A stretch of 41,029 nt of DNA from Bacteroidales bacterium (GCA_003550725.1 PUKZ01000193.1:1-41029); one strand, 5' to 3'. Counted from the first letter of the stretch, positions 26,712 through 35,646 are shown. A program made the numbers and translations. The notes: generated by a model from the letters alone, not told the origin.

Positions 26712-26866
26712 ATATAATTTGGATACTATGATCTATTAATAAAGGATTTGAATTTGGAAATTAACGTAGGTTTTGGGTATAGATGTTATTAACTACTATA
26801 TTTATACGTTTTAAAGGCATGAATCCTTTTTTAATAAAACCCGGATTTACATCACAGAATATTTAT

Positions 26867-26874
26867 TATTTTTG
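26867..26874 (+). promoter_or_regulatory. candidate -7 element for tRNA-Val
   Basis: TATTTTTG fits TAnnTTTG and ends 12 bases before the first tRNA base. The same TTTATTATTTTTGC string recurs at 29647-29660 upstream of the small lipoprotein gene. Confidence 0.5.
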
Positions 26875-26886
26875 CAAAGCACACAA

Positions 26887-26961
26887 GGGACGTTAGCTCA
26901 GTTGGTTTAGAGCGCATGCTTGACAGGCATGAGGCCGCTGGTTCGAATCCGGCACGTCCCA
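26887..26961 (+). tRNA. tRNA-Val, anticodon GAC
   Basis: A complete cloverleaf: acceptor GGGACGT / ACGTCCC with discriminator A, D-stem GCTC/GAGC, anticodon stem CATGC/GCATG with loop TTGACAG (anticodon GAC, reading Val GUC/GUU), a five-base variable region, and T-arm GCTGG TTCGAAT CCGGC. 75 nt, no encoded CCA. It is followed at once by a terminator. Confidence 0.95.
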
Positions 26962-26973
26962 CTTAATATTCAG

Positions 26974-27006
26974 CCACTTACATAAATATTTGTAGGTGGT
27001 TTTTTA
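26974..27006 (+). terminator. intrinsic terminator after tRNA-Val
   Basis: CCACTTACA / TGTAGGTGG stem (8 of 9 paired) with a short AT loop, followed by seven T. Confidence 0.8.
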
Positions 27007-27531
27007 TTGTATGCAAAAATTTATGCAAAAAAAATGATTATGGAAAAGTTTTTTGTAAAGGATTTTAAAGGCATTTATTAATTAAATTTTATCCTACTAA
27101 AAAGCTATCATTTTAAAACTGGTTTGCTGTGGTGTATGCTGTGGCTATTTTTAAGAAGTTTTTTATGGGTACTACAAATAAATTAGATGCTATTATAAAA
27201 GCTTAAAATGCGTTTTTAGCTTTGTAGTCAATAGAGGTAAAATAAAAATGTTACAAAAACAATTAGAATTTGTTCAGCAAGCTAGTTATTTATTTTTGTT
27301 ATATACCATTATTCCGAATGCTAAAATCAATAACGCAATTAGAGATATTGTTATATTCATTGCGGATTCAGTACGACCAGTGTGAATACAATAACATACA
27401 ATACCTGCTATAAAAGGAGAAATGCGATTATCATTCTAAAAAGCTTCATAAGTTATTTTTTAAATTAAATTATTTAATCTATAATAACTGATCAACGTGC
27501 CGGGTTGAAAACAAAAATAACAAAAAAACAC

Positions 27532-27699
27532 TTAGATTTTGTTTAATTGCAGCAAACGTTCAAACGTTTCTCTCTCTAATTGGAGGTTATCGTGACCCCG
27601 CAAAAGGCTGTTAAGGGTTTTATATTTGCTTGTGAGGTCATTTATCGCATTAACTATCTTTACATAGAAACTTATCGTTTTTTTGGGAGAATTTATGTA
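27532..27699 (-). pseudogene. gene fragment without a start codon
   Basis: A 55-codon open stretch ending in TAA, with strongly protein-like content (FYVKIVNAINDLTSKYKT, then ETFERLLQLNKI, amphipathic helices) but with no Met and an in-frame stop just upstream. It looks like the surviving C-terminus of a helical protein. The family is not recognised. Confidence 0.35.
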
Positions 27700-27814
27700 T
27701 TACTTTTTATGTTTGTTAAATAATTAAAAAATTAATATAACAGAATACAGCAAATTTTAATATATAGTCGTTGGCTGCTATGATTGGGAAAAAATAACAA
27801 CCAAAACATTCAAA

Positions 27815-27839
27815 GTAAAATATATTTTTACTATATTTG
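27815..27839 (+). promoter_or_regulatory. promoter and palindromic operator of the toxin-antitoxin pair
   Basis: TATATTTG (27832-27839) fits the -7 consensus, 25 bases before the antitoxin ATG. Directly upstream is the palindrome GTAAAA-TATAT-TTTTAC (27815-27831), placed where an antitoxin or toxin-antitoxin complex would repress the promoter. Confidence 0.55.
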
Positions 27840-27864
27840 AATAAATAAATAAAACAGACAAGCA

Positions 27865-28110
27865 ATGAATTCCTTAGACATAAATACAAATCTTGTTGAT
27901 GGCTACTTAAGATTACTTGACAATCTAAGCCCAAATAACAAACTTGAATTAATCTCAAAATTAACGCAATCGGTTAAGACTGACTTAACTTATAAAAAAT
28001 CGAGATTTTATAAAGCCTTTGGAGCGTGGGATTCTGAAGAAAGTGCAGATAATATAATAAAAGGTATTAAAGACAGTAGGACTTTTAACAGAAAAACTGA
28101 AGAGTTTTGA
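27865..28110 (+). CDS. antitoxin of a VapBC-type pair
   Basis: 81 residues. The N-terminus (INTNLVDGYLRLLDNLSPNNKLELISKLTQSVK) is a helical segment of the kind seen in small antitoxins of Bacteroidota PIN pairs. The C-terminus (SRFYKAFGAWDSEESADNIIKGIKDSRTFNRK) has the usual extended toxin-wrapping look with a conserved aromatic core. Its stop overlaps the toxin start (TTGA), the classic arrangement. It should neutralise the toxin and repress the promoter through the palindrome at 27815-27831. I do not assign a DNA-binding fold, because no clear RHH, AbrB or HTH motif is visible. Confidence 0.8.
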   Translation: MNSLDINTNLVDGYLRLLDNLSPNNKLELISKLTQSVKTDLTYKKSRFYKAFGAWDSEESADNIIKGIKDSRTFNRKTEEF

Positions 28111-28505
28111 AACAGTATCTTATAGACACTAATACTTGCATATATTACATAAAAGGGAAATACAACCTCAAAGAAAAATTTGAGAAAGTTGACCCGGATA
28201 ACTGTTTTATTTCAGAAATAACACTTGCTGAACTTATGTTTGGCGTTGAGAACAGCGAGAAAAAAGAAAAAAATAAGAAAGCACTTGATGACTTTTTAAC
28301 TGGTGTGAAAATTATCCCGATTTTTCATTCCCTAAGTAATTATGCTAAAGAGAAAACCCTCCTCAGAAAAGCAGGAACACCTATAGATGACTTTGACCTT
28401 TTAATTGGTGCAACAGCTATAACTCACAATTTGATTATGGTAACAAACAATATAGCACACTTCAACAAAATAAAAGGAATAAAGATTGAAGATTGGACCA
28501 AATAA
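28107..28505 (+). CDS. vapC: VapC-type PIN-domain toxin
   Basis: 132-residue PIN-domain ribonuclease. Acidic residues of the active site: Asp7 in YLIDTNTCIYY, Glu42 in ITLAELMFGVE and Asp97 in IDDFDLLIGATAI; Asn114-Asn115 of VTNNIAHF sits at the position of the fourth site. The full set suggests an active RNase, probably acting on tRNA or rRNA like other VapCs; the target is unknown. The start is TTG at 28107, coupled to the antitoxin stop; the first residues MKQYLIDTN are exactly where family members begin, so a later start would break the fold. Confidence 0.92.
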   Translation: MKQYLIDTNTCIYYIKGKYNLKEKFEKVDPDNCFISEITLAELMFGVENSEKKEKNKKALDDFLTGVKIIPIFHSLSNYAKEKTLLRKAGTPIDDFDLLIGATAITHNLIMVTNNIAHFNKIKGIKIEDWTK

Positions 28506-28724
28506 TATTGTCTGATAAAAAATGCACCACAGCAGCCAACATGATGCATATAAAACAGGTAGATATGTAGGTAATTGAAAGTTTTGCAGTCCGCTTTGGC
28601 TTTTGTCTCGGGGTTATAGTGACGAAGCCCGCAACGGCGAAACCCTCATGTAGCGAAGCGGAATAAATCCGCCACTCTGGCTATACCAGGAACGTTGCAA
28701 TAAAAATAAACCAATACATAAATC
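28506..28724. other. GC-richer spacer after vapC
   Basis: 219 bases without a gene. The right half (about 28600-28690) is clearly richer in G and C than its surroundings and contains CGAAGC / GCGAAGC-type words that also occur in the dispersed repeat near 37360-37390. This suggests remnants of repeated intergenic elements. No RNA gene is recognised. Confidence 0.4.
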
Positions 28725-29555
28725 ATGAAAAAATATTTATCTAATGACAGTTGTAGGGATAATTCAATCAATATCCGGGATGAGCTGCCTTTGTGGTCTG
28801 CACCGTTTGGATTAAAATTGCTTGATTATATCATATATAAACCAAATATTACTGCCATTGATATAGGTTTTGGAAGCGGATTTCCACTGATAGAGCTGGC
28901 AGCCCGATTAGGTAATGGTTCAACGGTATATGGCATTGATCCATGGAAAAAAGCCGTAGAAAAGGTTAAGGAAAAAATTGATTATTACCGGATAAAAAAC
29001 ATTAAAATTATTGAAGGATTTGCCGAGTCTATACCGCTTGATAATGAAACTGTTGATTTGATTACAGGCAACAATGTGATTAATAACGTTTCCGATAGTG
29101 AAAGTGTTATTGGCGAATGTTCGAGAATTATCAAAAAGGGAGGCCAGTTTATACAAACCATGAACCTGGATAAAAGCATGTTTGAGTTTTATGATCAACT
29201 AAAAGAAGTGTTAAATGACTTAAAAATGGATAAAGAAATTGAATTGATGCATAAACACATAAGCGAAAAACGTCCATCGCTTGATAAAATTATTACCGAA
29301 ATTAAAGGTCATGGATTTGTTATAAAAGACCTGGAACACGACCAGTTTAATTACAAATTTACTGACGGTACGGCAATGCTAAATCATCACCAGGTTCGCC
29401 TGGGATTTATGGATTCATGGATTAGTTTTTTGCCGGCTGATAAAACAGGGGAGATATTTGATAGAATTGAAAATAAGCTGAATGAACAATCACGGCATTT
29501 TGGCGAAATTAAATTAAGTATTCCTTACGTTATGATAAATGCAATAAAACAATAA
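28725..29555 (+). CDS. class I SAM-dependent methyltransferase
   Basis: 276 residues with a Rossmann methyltransferase domain: motif I AIDIGFGSGFPLIELAAR near 45-63, the acidic residue after strand 2 in VYGIDPW near 68-76, motif with GFAESIPLDNETVDLITGNNV near 100-120 and the post-motif GGQFIQTMNLDK. The C-terminal part (about 160-276) is an extra helical/strand region with FMDSWISFLP and PYVMINAIKQ. It belongs to the broad Methyltransf_11-type group; the substrate is not predictable. ATG at 28725. It stands alone between the toxin-antitoxin island and a small lipoprotein gene. Confidence 0.85.
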   Translation: MKKYLSNDSCRDNSINIRDELPLWSAPFGLKLLDYIIYKPNITAIDIGFGSGFPLIELAARLGNGSTVYGIDPWKKAVEKVKEKIDYYRIKNIKIIEGFAESIPLDNETVDLITGNNVINNVSDSESVIGECSRIIKKGGQFIQTMNLDKSMFEFYDQLKEVLNDLKMDKEIELMHKHISEKRPSLDKIITEIKGHGFVIKDLEHDQFNYKFTDGTAMLNHHQVRLGFMDSWISFLPADKTGEIFDRIENKLNEQSRHFGEIKLSIPYVMINAIKQ

Positions 29556-29650
29556 ACAATAGTTGCAGGCTTTCATTTTGTTTCAAAATGTTATGTTATC
29601 TATTTTTAATGCAAAAAACAACCCCGGGTATAATTTCTAAAGATATTTAT

Positions 29651-29658
29651 TATTTTTG
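29651..29658 (+). promoter_or_regulatory. candidate -7 element upstream of the small lipoprotein gene
   Basis: TATTTTTG within the same TTTATTATTTTTGC string that precedes tRNA-Val. It would give a leader of about 135 bases before the ATG at 29798, longer than usual, so the link to that gene is uncertain. Confidence 0.35.
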
Positions 29659-29797
29659 CTAACATAATAAAACCATTAATTTGATTTGTTAATGGAGGCA
29701 GAATAGCTTTGTGCTATTATTTTGATCAGGGTAAAATATTTAATTTACAGTCAGATAAATAATAAACATATTTATTAATTTTTAAACAAATAATAAC

Positions 29798-30298
29798 ATG
29801 TATACAGGAGTTTTTATTTTATTGATGTTGTTAGCTTTCAACACATGCGATGAAGAGATCATTGACGAAGAGCAAAAAGTTATTGATGACAAGGAATTTG
29901 TTAATGAGTTGCTTGAAAAATCAACAGACTCACTTAAGATTGGTTCAAACGTATTTATTCTTGAAGCATATTTATGGAGGGATTTTCAACCTATAAGCCC
30001 ACCTGAAGGAAGGCCAATGATTGCATCTAATTCATTAATAGAAGTAAATACAGATAATATTCCTCAGAATATAGATCTTGTTAAGCAGTATGTGATTAAA
30101 GATGAAAGTGTATGGAAAGCTGATTATGATGATTCTTCACCGCATTCGCCGGGCTTCAAGATTGAGAAAATATCCAGGGATGGCCCTAAATGGGAGCCTG
30201 GTACTAAAGTTATTATTGTTTGCAAAGTAACTGATAAAGATGCAGGGGTTGATTATTTTATAAGAAAAGATGATGTTGAAATAAAACGAACTGATTAA
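29798..30298 (+). CDS. predicted small lipoprotein, unknown function
   Basis: 166 residues. A short hydrophobic signal (about 4-16) leads to Cys17 followed by DEEIIDEE; the -1 position is Thr, so the lipobox is imperfect, but the acidic run after Cys resembles the Bacteroidota surface-export signal. The mature part has LKIGSNVFILEAYLWRDFQPISPPEGRP near 46-74 and a beta-rich C-terminus with TKVIIVCKVTDKDAGVDYFIRKDD. No family is recognised. It lies upstream of purC in the same direction with a gap of 177 bases. The true start could be slightly upstream, but no in-frame ATG is better. Confidence 0.6.
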   Translation: MYTGVFILLMLLAFNTCDEEIIDEEQKVIDDKEFVNELLEKSTDSLKIGSNVFILEAYLWRDFQPISPPEGRPMIASNSLIEVNTDNIPQNIDLVKQYVIKDESVWKADYDDSSPHSPGFKIEKISRDGPKWEPGTKVIIVCKVTDKDAGVDYFIRKDDVEIKRTD

Positions 30299-30475
30299 TA
30301 CTTTTATCAAAAAGTATTTTAGTTGCATACCGGCAAGTTAAGTGCGAGGGGTATTTCGTATTTATCTGCTATCTTTTTTTTGGAAAAAATAATCTGTTTT
30401 GTTACTTGTTTTTCAGACAGATAATAGGAGGATATATTTTATTATTTAAAAAATTTATAAAAACCAAAATTGCTT

Positions 30476-31309
30476 ATGTCAGACAAAAACCTTGTTTATC
30501 GCGGAAAATCCAAAGATGTTTATAATATAACTGAAGGGTCTTATAAGGGTAAGTACCGTCTTGTTTTTAAGGATGAGGCAACAGGTTACATAGAAAACGG
30601 TAAAGCTGTTTTTGATCCCGGCTACGATACCGTGGTAGGTGAAATACCCGGTAAAGGTGCTATTGCCTGCAGGTTTGCCACTCATTTTTTTCAACTTCTT
30701 AAAAATAAGGGTATACCTTCGCATTACATAGATACTATTAATGATAATGAAATGATTGTAGAGCCTGCTACTCCGCTTTTTATGCAGGTTGAATCGCCCG
30801 GATTTGAAGGGTCAGAAGATTTATCGAATCTTGAATTTACATGGAGAAACAATGCAACCGGGAGTTTTTGGAGAAGGTATCCATTTGTCAAACCCTGTAA
30901 GAATATTAATAAAGTAGTTGAAGCATGGACAAAAGGTGATGTTGATGTTTTGATCACCTTTGAAGCCCTGGAGGAAACCGGTGCTATGAGTAAAGATGAA
31001 ATAACAACCAGTGTTGAACTGGTAAAGAATATAGCTGAAATTGTTTCACAGGAATTTGCTTCTAAGGATCTTCATGTAATTGACGGTAAGTTTGAATTAG
31101 GCCGGCTGAAGCATGGTGACGGAAAAATTGTTATTATTGATGAAATATCTCCGGATGTACTGCGTGTATGCAAGGGATATTCTCCTGACAATAATGGCGA
31201 CTGTAAAGTATTTAAGCAATGTGCAGTGACAAACTACTCTAACGGTAAAAGAACCATTAAAAACAAGAATCAAGTGCGTGCATCTGATTTTATTGATATT
31301 TTTCTCTGA
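30476..31309 (+). CDS. purC: SAICAR synthase, short variant
   Basis: Phosphoribosylaminoimidazole-succinocarboxamide synthase of de novo purine synthesis (CAIR + Asp + ATP to SAICAR). About 277 residues. Motifs: LVYRGKSKDVYN near 5-16, LVFKDEATGYIENGK near 26-40, KGIPSHYI, ATGSFWRRYPF (in place of the usual GS-x-x-RR) and the C-terminal ELGRLKHGDGKIVIIDEISPDVLRV, close to the canonical FGxxxxG-x-x-x-L-x-DEISPD. It resembles the short clostridial branch rather than the form of about 310 residues common in Bacteroides. ATG at 30476 is preferred to a TTG two codons earlier. No other pur gene is adjacent. If a second purC exists elsewhere, this copy could be specialised. Confidence 0.82.
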   Translation: MSDKNLVYRGKSKDVYNITEGSYKGKYRLVFKDEATGYIENGKAVFDPGYDTVVGEIPGKGAIACRFATHFFQLLKNKGIPSHYIDTINDNEMIVEPATPLFMQVESPGFEGSEDLSNLEFTWRNNATGSFWRRYPFVKPCKNINKVVEAWTKGDVDVLITFEALEETGAMSKDEITTSVELVKNIAEIVSQEFASKDLHVIDGKFELGRLKHGDGKIVIIDEISPDVLRVCKGYSPDNNGDCKVFKQCAVTNYSNGKRTIKNKNQVRASDFIDIFL

Positions 31310-32065
31310 TAAGTTTAATACATATAAACATCAATATTAAAGTAGTATTTCTATTTTTAGTGATATTCAAACTAACTTGTGTCGCCTTTGCCGTATTTCC
31401 GGCCATTTTTTAATTCACGCTTTCACGGCCGCCTGTTTGGGCAAGCCAACGCACCGCCTTATACCGGCTTTTGATGGCATACTTTGTAATCCGGCATGTT
31501 AAAGTAGATTTTGATAAAAGGTTATTTTTAAGCCACTTTGTTATAAATGACTGTAAAACTTAGTTTTAGCACAAACAACTCAACTCTATAAAAATTAAAT
31601 TATTATCACTGCCGGTTTTTAAAATCGCCCTCCGGCCTTTGGTGAAGACACCTACAAAACAAGCGAAAAGGGCGTTAAAAAATATTTGAAGTCGCTCCAT
31701 AAAATTATGGAAAAGTATAAAAAATATAATACAGATTAAACACTCTCAAAAATTAAATTAGAGTTAAAAGCGACATTGCAAATATTTTAGCCCTTGATGC
31801 GTAGTTTTGTGGTGGCGGAACCACAGCCTTGAATTTTTGTAACTTTTTTTTCAAGAAAAAAGTTTTTATAATTTAGGGTTATTTCAATAATTTTTCTAAG
31901 CATTTTATGATATTAATTGCTTGATAATATTCTGCTTTTCTAATTACTATCCCCTTTTTTGGTTATTAAAACTTTTAAATTTACTATTATTACGGGATTG
32001 TCTAATAATGCTGTATTGGTGATATTTGCATCGTTTTATTTGCAATTTTTAAGCTATTTACGGTT
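31310..32065. other. 756-base spacer built of repeat remnants
   Basis: No intact gene. It contains a GC-rich patch (about 31380-31500) with several GGCC/CCGG hairpin-like words and CTTTGCCGTATT (31386-31397), a string also present at 37309-37320. A short plus-strand open stretch ends in HKIMEKYKKYNTD (stop near 31738). The 31-base repeat at 31785-31815 follows. An A/T hairpin AACTTTTTT / AAAAAAGTT lies at 31841-31864. The last 150 bases should include the promoter of the receptor gene; no perfect TAnnTTTG is seen (nearest: GATATTTG near 32022-32029). Confidence 0.5.
31785..31815 (+). repeat. dispersed repeat, copy 1
   Basis: 31 bases containing AGCCCTTGATGCGTAG and TTTTGTGGTGG. The reverse complement, with one mismatch in 31, is found at 37419-37449. 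The two copies lie in opposite orientation on either side of the receptor/lipoprotein locus. Confidence 0.8.
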
Positions 32066-34462
32066 ATGTCAGTGATTTTTGGGACCCTTAGAAAGTATAT
32101 CATCATATTTCTATTTATATTATTGTCAATAAATTTATATTCTCAAACATTAACAATTGAAGGTTTTGTTTTCAATGAAAATGGTGAAACCCTCCCCGGT
32201 GTTAATATCAGTCTTAACAGTGGTAAATTTGGTACTGCTTGTGATTCTGAGGGTTATTTCAGATTTGAAAACCTGCCAAAAGACACCTATCAACTAACTG
32301 CTTCGTTTATTGGATATAGAGATTTTACGAAAATTATAGATCCGGATGATAAGAATGTAAAGTTAACTATAAAACTGGAGCCTTCTGAATATTTGCTTGA
32401 GGAGGTTCATATAGAAGAGAATCGTCGTCAAAGGGCTAACCGTGCTGAAAGCATAACTATTGAGAGACTGCAGGGTGATTTTTTCAGAGATCATCATTCG
32501 GGCAGCTTAATGCAAACCTTAAGGCAATTGCCGGGCGTACATTCAATGGATGTTGGCACAGGCATGTCAAAACCTATTATAAGAGGACTGGGGTTTTATC
32601 GTGTGTTATTTGCAAAAAACGGTATCAGGCAAGCCGGGCAACATTGGAGCAACCATACCGGTTTGAGTATTGATCAACATTGCATAGAGCAAATGGAAAT
32701 AATAAAAGGGCCGTCATCATTAAGATATGGATCTGATGCAATTGGCGGGGTTATAAATATTTTACCGCAGAGCATACCTGAAGACGATAAACTCTCTGGT
32801 GAAGTATCTTTTATAGGGAAGTCAAACACCGGTTGGTTGGGTAGCACGGCTGGTGTGTCAGGAAGAACCGGTGATTTTTATTTTCATGCCAATGCAACAT
32901 ATAATAGCTTTGGAGATTACAAAATTCCAGATACCGATGTTTTTCTTTTACCGGCTCCTTCCAGTGCAGCGAAGGCAACCCATGAAGTTGAGATAGGAGA
33001 CTATGTTCTTAATACCGCAGGCAGTGAAAAAGCCTCTTCATTAACAACAGGAATAGTAAAGCCATGGGGCAACAGTTATCTAAACTTTAGTTATCATTCA
33101 ACCAAAACAGGTTTTTTTGACTGGATGGGCTTAAGACACGAAGAAAAGAGGAAAATGCACCAGGAAAACAAAAGAGAGGTAAATATACCTTATCAAAATG
33201 TTGATAATTATTCATTAAACCATTTTACCAACAGGTATTTTGGAGAAAATAAACTTGAGGTAGCTCTGGGTTATCAATACAATATAAAAAGCGAACATAG
33301 CCCGTTAACAGATAGAACAGGTAACCGAAGTGATGACATAGAATATTACCGGGGCAGAGATAATCTTGAATTGAAACTTGATATGCAGAACATAACCGCC
33401 AACTTTTTATATTCAATCAGAAATTATGAAGATCAAAAGATTGACCTGATAATAAATACAGGTTATGAACTTAATAAAATAGATGGTTTTAGTCATATTA
33501 TTCCTCAATATGATTGGAAGTCCGTTGGTGCTGGAATAGTTTATCGAAACAAGCTTTCTTCACAATGGGTTTTGAATAGTGGATTACGGGCGGATATCCA
33601 TGATTTCCACATGAAGGAATCTTTGAATCCTGATCCGGCGTATGGTGATTCGATATTCAACCCTGAGTTTAATCAACTATTCACAGGTGTGGCTGCTTCT
33701 TTTGGCATGAATTATTTACCTGATGCAAATACTATAATAAAATTCAATATCGGAAAAAGCTACCGCATGCCTTCTGCTTACGAAATCGGTGCTTATGGCT
33801 TGCACAGGCATGAGGGGCGATTTGAAAGAGGTGATCTAAGCCTAGATCCGGAAGAAGCATGGCAACTCGATGTTGGTTTTGAAAAAAGCACAGATAAGCT
33901 GGAGTTTATGTTTAGCCCATTTGTCAATTATTTTACCAATTATCTGTTCCTAAATCCTACACCAGATTTAAGGCCTGAAGGACAAGTATATGAATATCAT
34001 CAAAATGTCGCCCTTCTATATGGTGGTGAAGCAAGTGTTGAATATAATTTCTCCGATAAAGTGAGAGTTAGAAGTGGTGCTGAATATGTTTATGCTCTGA
34101 ACCTTGATCTGATGAGATCATTGCCTTTTACTCCGCCATTTTCTCTGCGTTCACGACTAACTTATATGTTTGATGATCTGAATATTTTTACAGAAAACAG
34201 GTTATGTGTTGAAGGATTATGGGTTGGAGCACAAAATAATACCGTGCCCAATGAGCTTAATACACCGGGTTATTTTTCACTGAATATAAATTTACGTTCG
34301 GATATTATAATCTTTGACCATCCAATGAAATTAAGGTTTAAAGCCAGAAATATTCTTGATAACAGGTATTATGACCATGTGAGCTTTTACCGAAGGTTAA
34401 GAATACCTGAACATGGAAGAGGTTTTGAACTTTTTATAAGTATTCCGTTTTCAAATATGTAA
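32066..34462 (+). CDS. TonB-dependent outer-membrane receptor, ZnuD-like plug
   Basis: 798 residues. Signal peptide (1-26, ending NLYSQ), a carboxypeptidase-regulatory-like domain (about 28-112, GFVFNENGETLPGVNISL), TonB plug (about 120-245) and a 22-strand-type barrel to the end. Plug motifs: LMQTLRQLPGVHSMD, PIIRGLGFYRVL and EIIKGPSSLRYGSDAIGGVIN. Between them GQHWSNHTGLSIDQHC carries three His and a Cys, similar in position to the His/Asp-rich plug segment of zinc receptors of the ZnuD type. Downstream, 33 bases away, is a His-rich DUF4625 lipoprotein. Together these suggest uptake of a metal ion or metal complex; the substrate is inferred. No SusD partner is present, so it is not a glycan (Sus) receptor. 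Confidence 0.9.
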   Translation: MSVIFGTLRKYIIIFLFILLSINLYSQTLTIEGFVFNENGETLPGVNISLNSGKFGTACDSEGYFRFENLPKDTYQLTASFIGYRDFTKIIDPDDKNVKLTIKLEPSEYLLEEVHIEENRRQRANRAESITIERLQGDFFRDHHSGSLMQTLRQLPGVHSMDVGTGMSKPIIRGLGFYRVLFAKNGIRQAGQHWSNHTGLSIDQHCIEQMEIIKGPSSLRYGSDAIGGVINILPQSIPEDDKLSGEVSFIGKSNTGWLGSTAGVSGRTGDFYFHANATYNSFGDYKIPDTDVFLLPAPSSAAKATHEVEIGDYVLNTAGSEKASSLTTGIVKPWGNSYLNFSYHSTKTGFFDWMGLRHEEKRKMHQENKREVNIPYQNVDNYSLNHFTNRYFGENKLEVALGYQYNIKSEHSPLTDRTGNRSDDIEYYRGRDNLELKLDMQNITANFLYSIRNYEDQKIDLIINTGYELNKIDGFSHIIPQYDWKSVGAGIVYRNKLSSQWVLNSGLRADIHDFHMKESLNPDPAYGDSIFNPEFNQLFTGVAASFGMNYLPDANTIIKFNIGKSYRMPSAYEIGAYGLHRHEGRFERGDLSLDPEEAWQLDVGFEKSTDKLEFMFSPFVNYFTNYLFLNPTPDLRPEGQVYEYHQNVALLYGGEASVEYNFSDKVRVRSGAEYVYALNLDLMRSLPFTPPFSLRSRLTYMFDDLNIFTENRLCVEGLWVGAQNNTVPNELNTPGYFSLNINLRSDIIIFDHPMKLRFKARNILDNRYYDHVSFYRRLRIPEHGRGFELFISIPFSNM

Positions 34463-34495
34463 ATTAGCAATTAGTAATAAAAATTTTAAATAATT

Positions 34496-35035
34496 ATGAA
34501 AAAAATAGTTTTAAAGCCGGTTTATAATTTAATAATATTAGCAATAATTTTTGCTGTCACAATTATTGCCGGGTGTGCCAAGGATGAGGACACAGAGAAA
34601 TTGCAGCCCGAAATTGAGATTATTTCACCTGAGATGTGTGATACTCTTTATTTCGATGAAGCATACACATACAAGTTTAAACTGACTGACCCAAGTGGTG
34701 ATGGTTTTGGTAATTTAAGTATGGATGTACACCACAATTTTGATCATCATACACATGGAGATCATTTGCCTTGTGAAATGGACCCTAAAAAACAACCTTT
34801 TAACCCATATGAAGAGGCATGGATTTTCGACTTGCCGGACGATAAATCTGAATATATCTTTGAAACAGAAATAACTATTCCCTCCGAAGTAGAAGATAAA
34901 GAAGATGCTTATCACGACTATGGGGATTATCATTTTCATATATATGTGACTAATAATGAAGGTTACCAGGTTTTTACCACATTTGATTTTAAATTATTAT
35001 ACAAAGACGGGCATCCTGATGATCCCTGGGAATAG
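34496..35035 (+). CDS. histidine-rich DUF4625-like lipoprotein
   Basis: 179 residues. Lipoprotein signal with a good lipobox IAGC (Cys27), followed by AKDEDTE, an acidic start compatible with surface export. The mature domain is an Ig-like beta fold of the DUF4625 type: PEIEIISPEMCDTLYFDEAYTY, then SMDVHHNFDHHTHGDHLPC with six His in twelve residues, and YHDYGDYHFHIYVTNNEG near the end. The His clusters are strong candidate metal ligands. It starts 33 bases after the receptor gene and is surely in its operon. Role: probably a surface metal-binding partner of the receptor (inferred). Confidence 0.85.
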   Translation: MKKIVLKPVYNLIILAIIFAVTIIAGCAKDEDTEKLQPEIEIISPEMCDTLYFDEAYTYKFKLTDPSGDGFGNLSMDVHHNFDHHTHGDHLPCEMDPKKQPFNPYEEAWIFDLPDDKSEYIFETEITIPSEVEDKEDAYHDYGDYHFHIYVTNNEGYQVFTTFDFKLLYKDGHPDDPWE

Positions 35036-35190
35036 GTTTAATTGGTTTCAAAAAATCACGATTAACAATCACCTGATTAAATTTATCATATCAGAAAAAT
35101 CCAATATTTTAGGCATTGACCGGCAGTAAAGGTTTAAAGATATTTGCAATGTAAAAACAATTTATTAATAAACTTAAAAATACAATTATA

Positions 35191-35646
35191 ATGAAAAAAA
35201 GGATTTTAAAGTTTTTGATTATTCCGGCTATTTTCGCCGTTTTAATATCGTTATCACTGGCTTCATGCGAAGATGATAAGGATACCACAACTCCGCCAGA
35301 AATATCAAATTTTCTTGCCGGAACGCATCCTCCGGATGTTAGTGATACAATTGTCAAAAAACCAGGTGCAGAGATCATAGTAGATTTCAATGCAGAGTCA
35401 AAGAATGACGGAACCCTTGAGGCTTACCATATTAAAATTCATGACCACGATGAGTACAAAATTATCAATGAGTTATTTGATGATGAACCTACATTTAAGG
35501 GATTAAGGAATGCCCATGTGCATAAACACATAGCTATTCCCGATGAAGCTCCGTTGGGCGAATACCACGTGGAAGTTATTGTTTTTGATGAGTTTGAAAA
35601 CACTTCCGAAGTTGATACTCATATTTATTTAGTTGAAGAAGAATAG
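35191..35646 (+). CDS. DUF4625-type lipoprotein
   Basis: 151 residues. Signal and lipobox LASC (Cys26), followed by EDDKDTTTPP. The mature part follows the DUF4625 pattern closely: PEISNFLAG, then EAYHIKIHDHDEYK, then NAHVHKHIAIPDEAPLGEYHVEVIVFDEFENTSEV. His residues in IKIHDHDE and AHVHKH are conserved in the family and could bind metal. It is 155 bases after the previous lipoprotein gene and 74 bases before a strong terminator, so it ends the receptor operon. It is distinct from its neighbour in sequence, but apparently the same fold, hence an old duplication. Confidence 0.85.
   Translation: MKKRILKFLIIPAIFAVLISLSLASCEDDKDTTTPPEISNFLAGTHPPDVSDTIVKKPGAEIIVDFNAESKNDGTLEAYHIKIHDHDEYKIINELFDDEPTFKGLRNAHVHKHIAIPDEAPLGEYHVEVIVFDEFENTSEVDTHIYLVEEE

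Larger units (their letters stand above)
27007..27864. other. degenerate, gene-poor stretch after tRNA-Val
   Basis: About 860 bases without an intact gene. It holds a direct TATGCAAAAA repeat (27010 and 27022 area), several short open stretches with coding-like texture (for example one ending in MGTTNKLDAIIKA near 27206) and the minus-strand fragment at 27532-27699. The composition and the position right after a tRNA gene are what the remains of an integrated element look like, but I find no integrase gene and no second copy of the tRNA 3' end in the window. Confidence 0.5.

Noticed and set aside
27007-27060. Integrase start after tRNA-Val
   Set aside because: The frame from ATG near 27033 stops after 15 codons and no tyrosine recombinase motif is visible in any frame.
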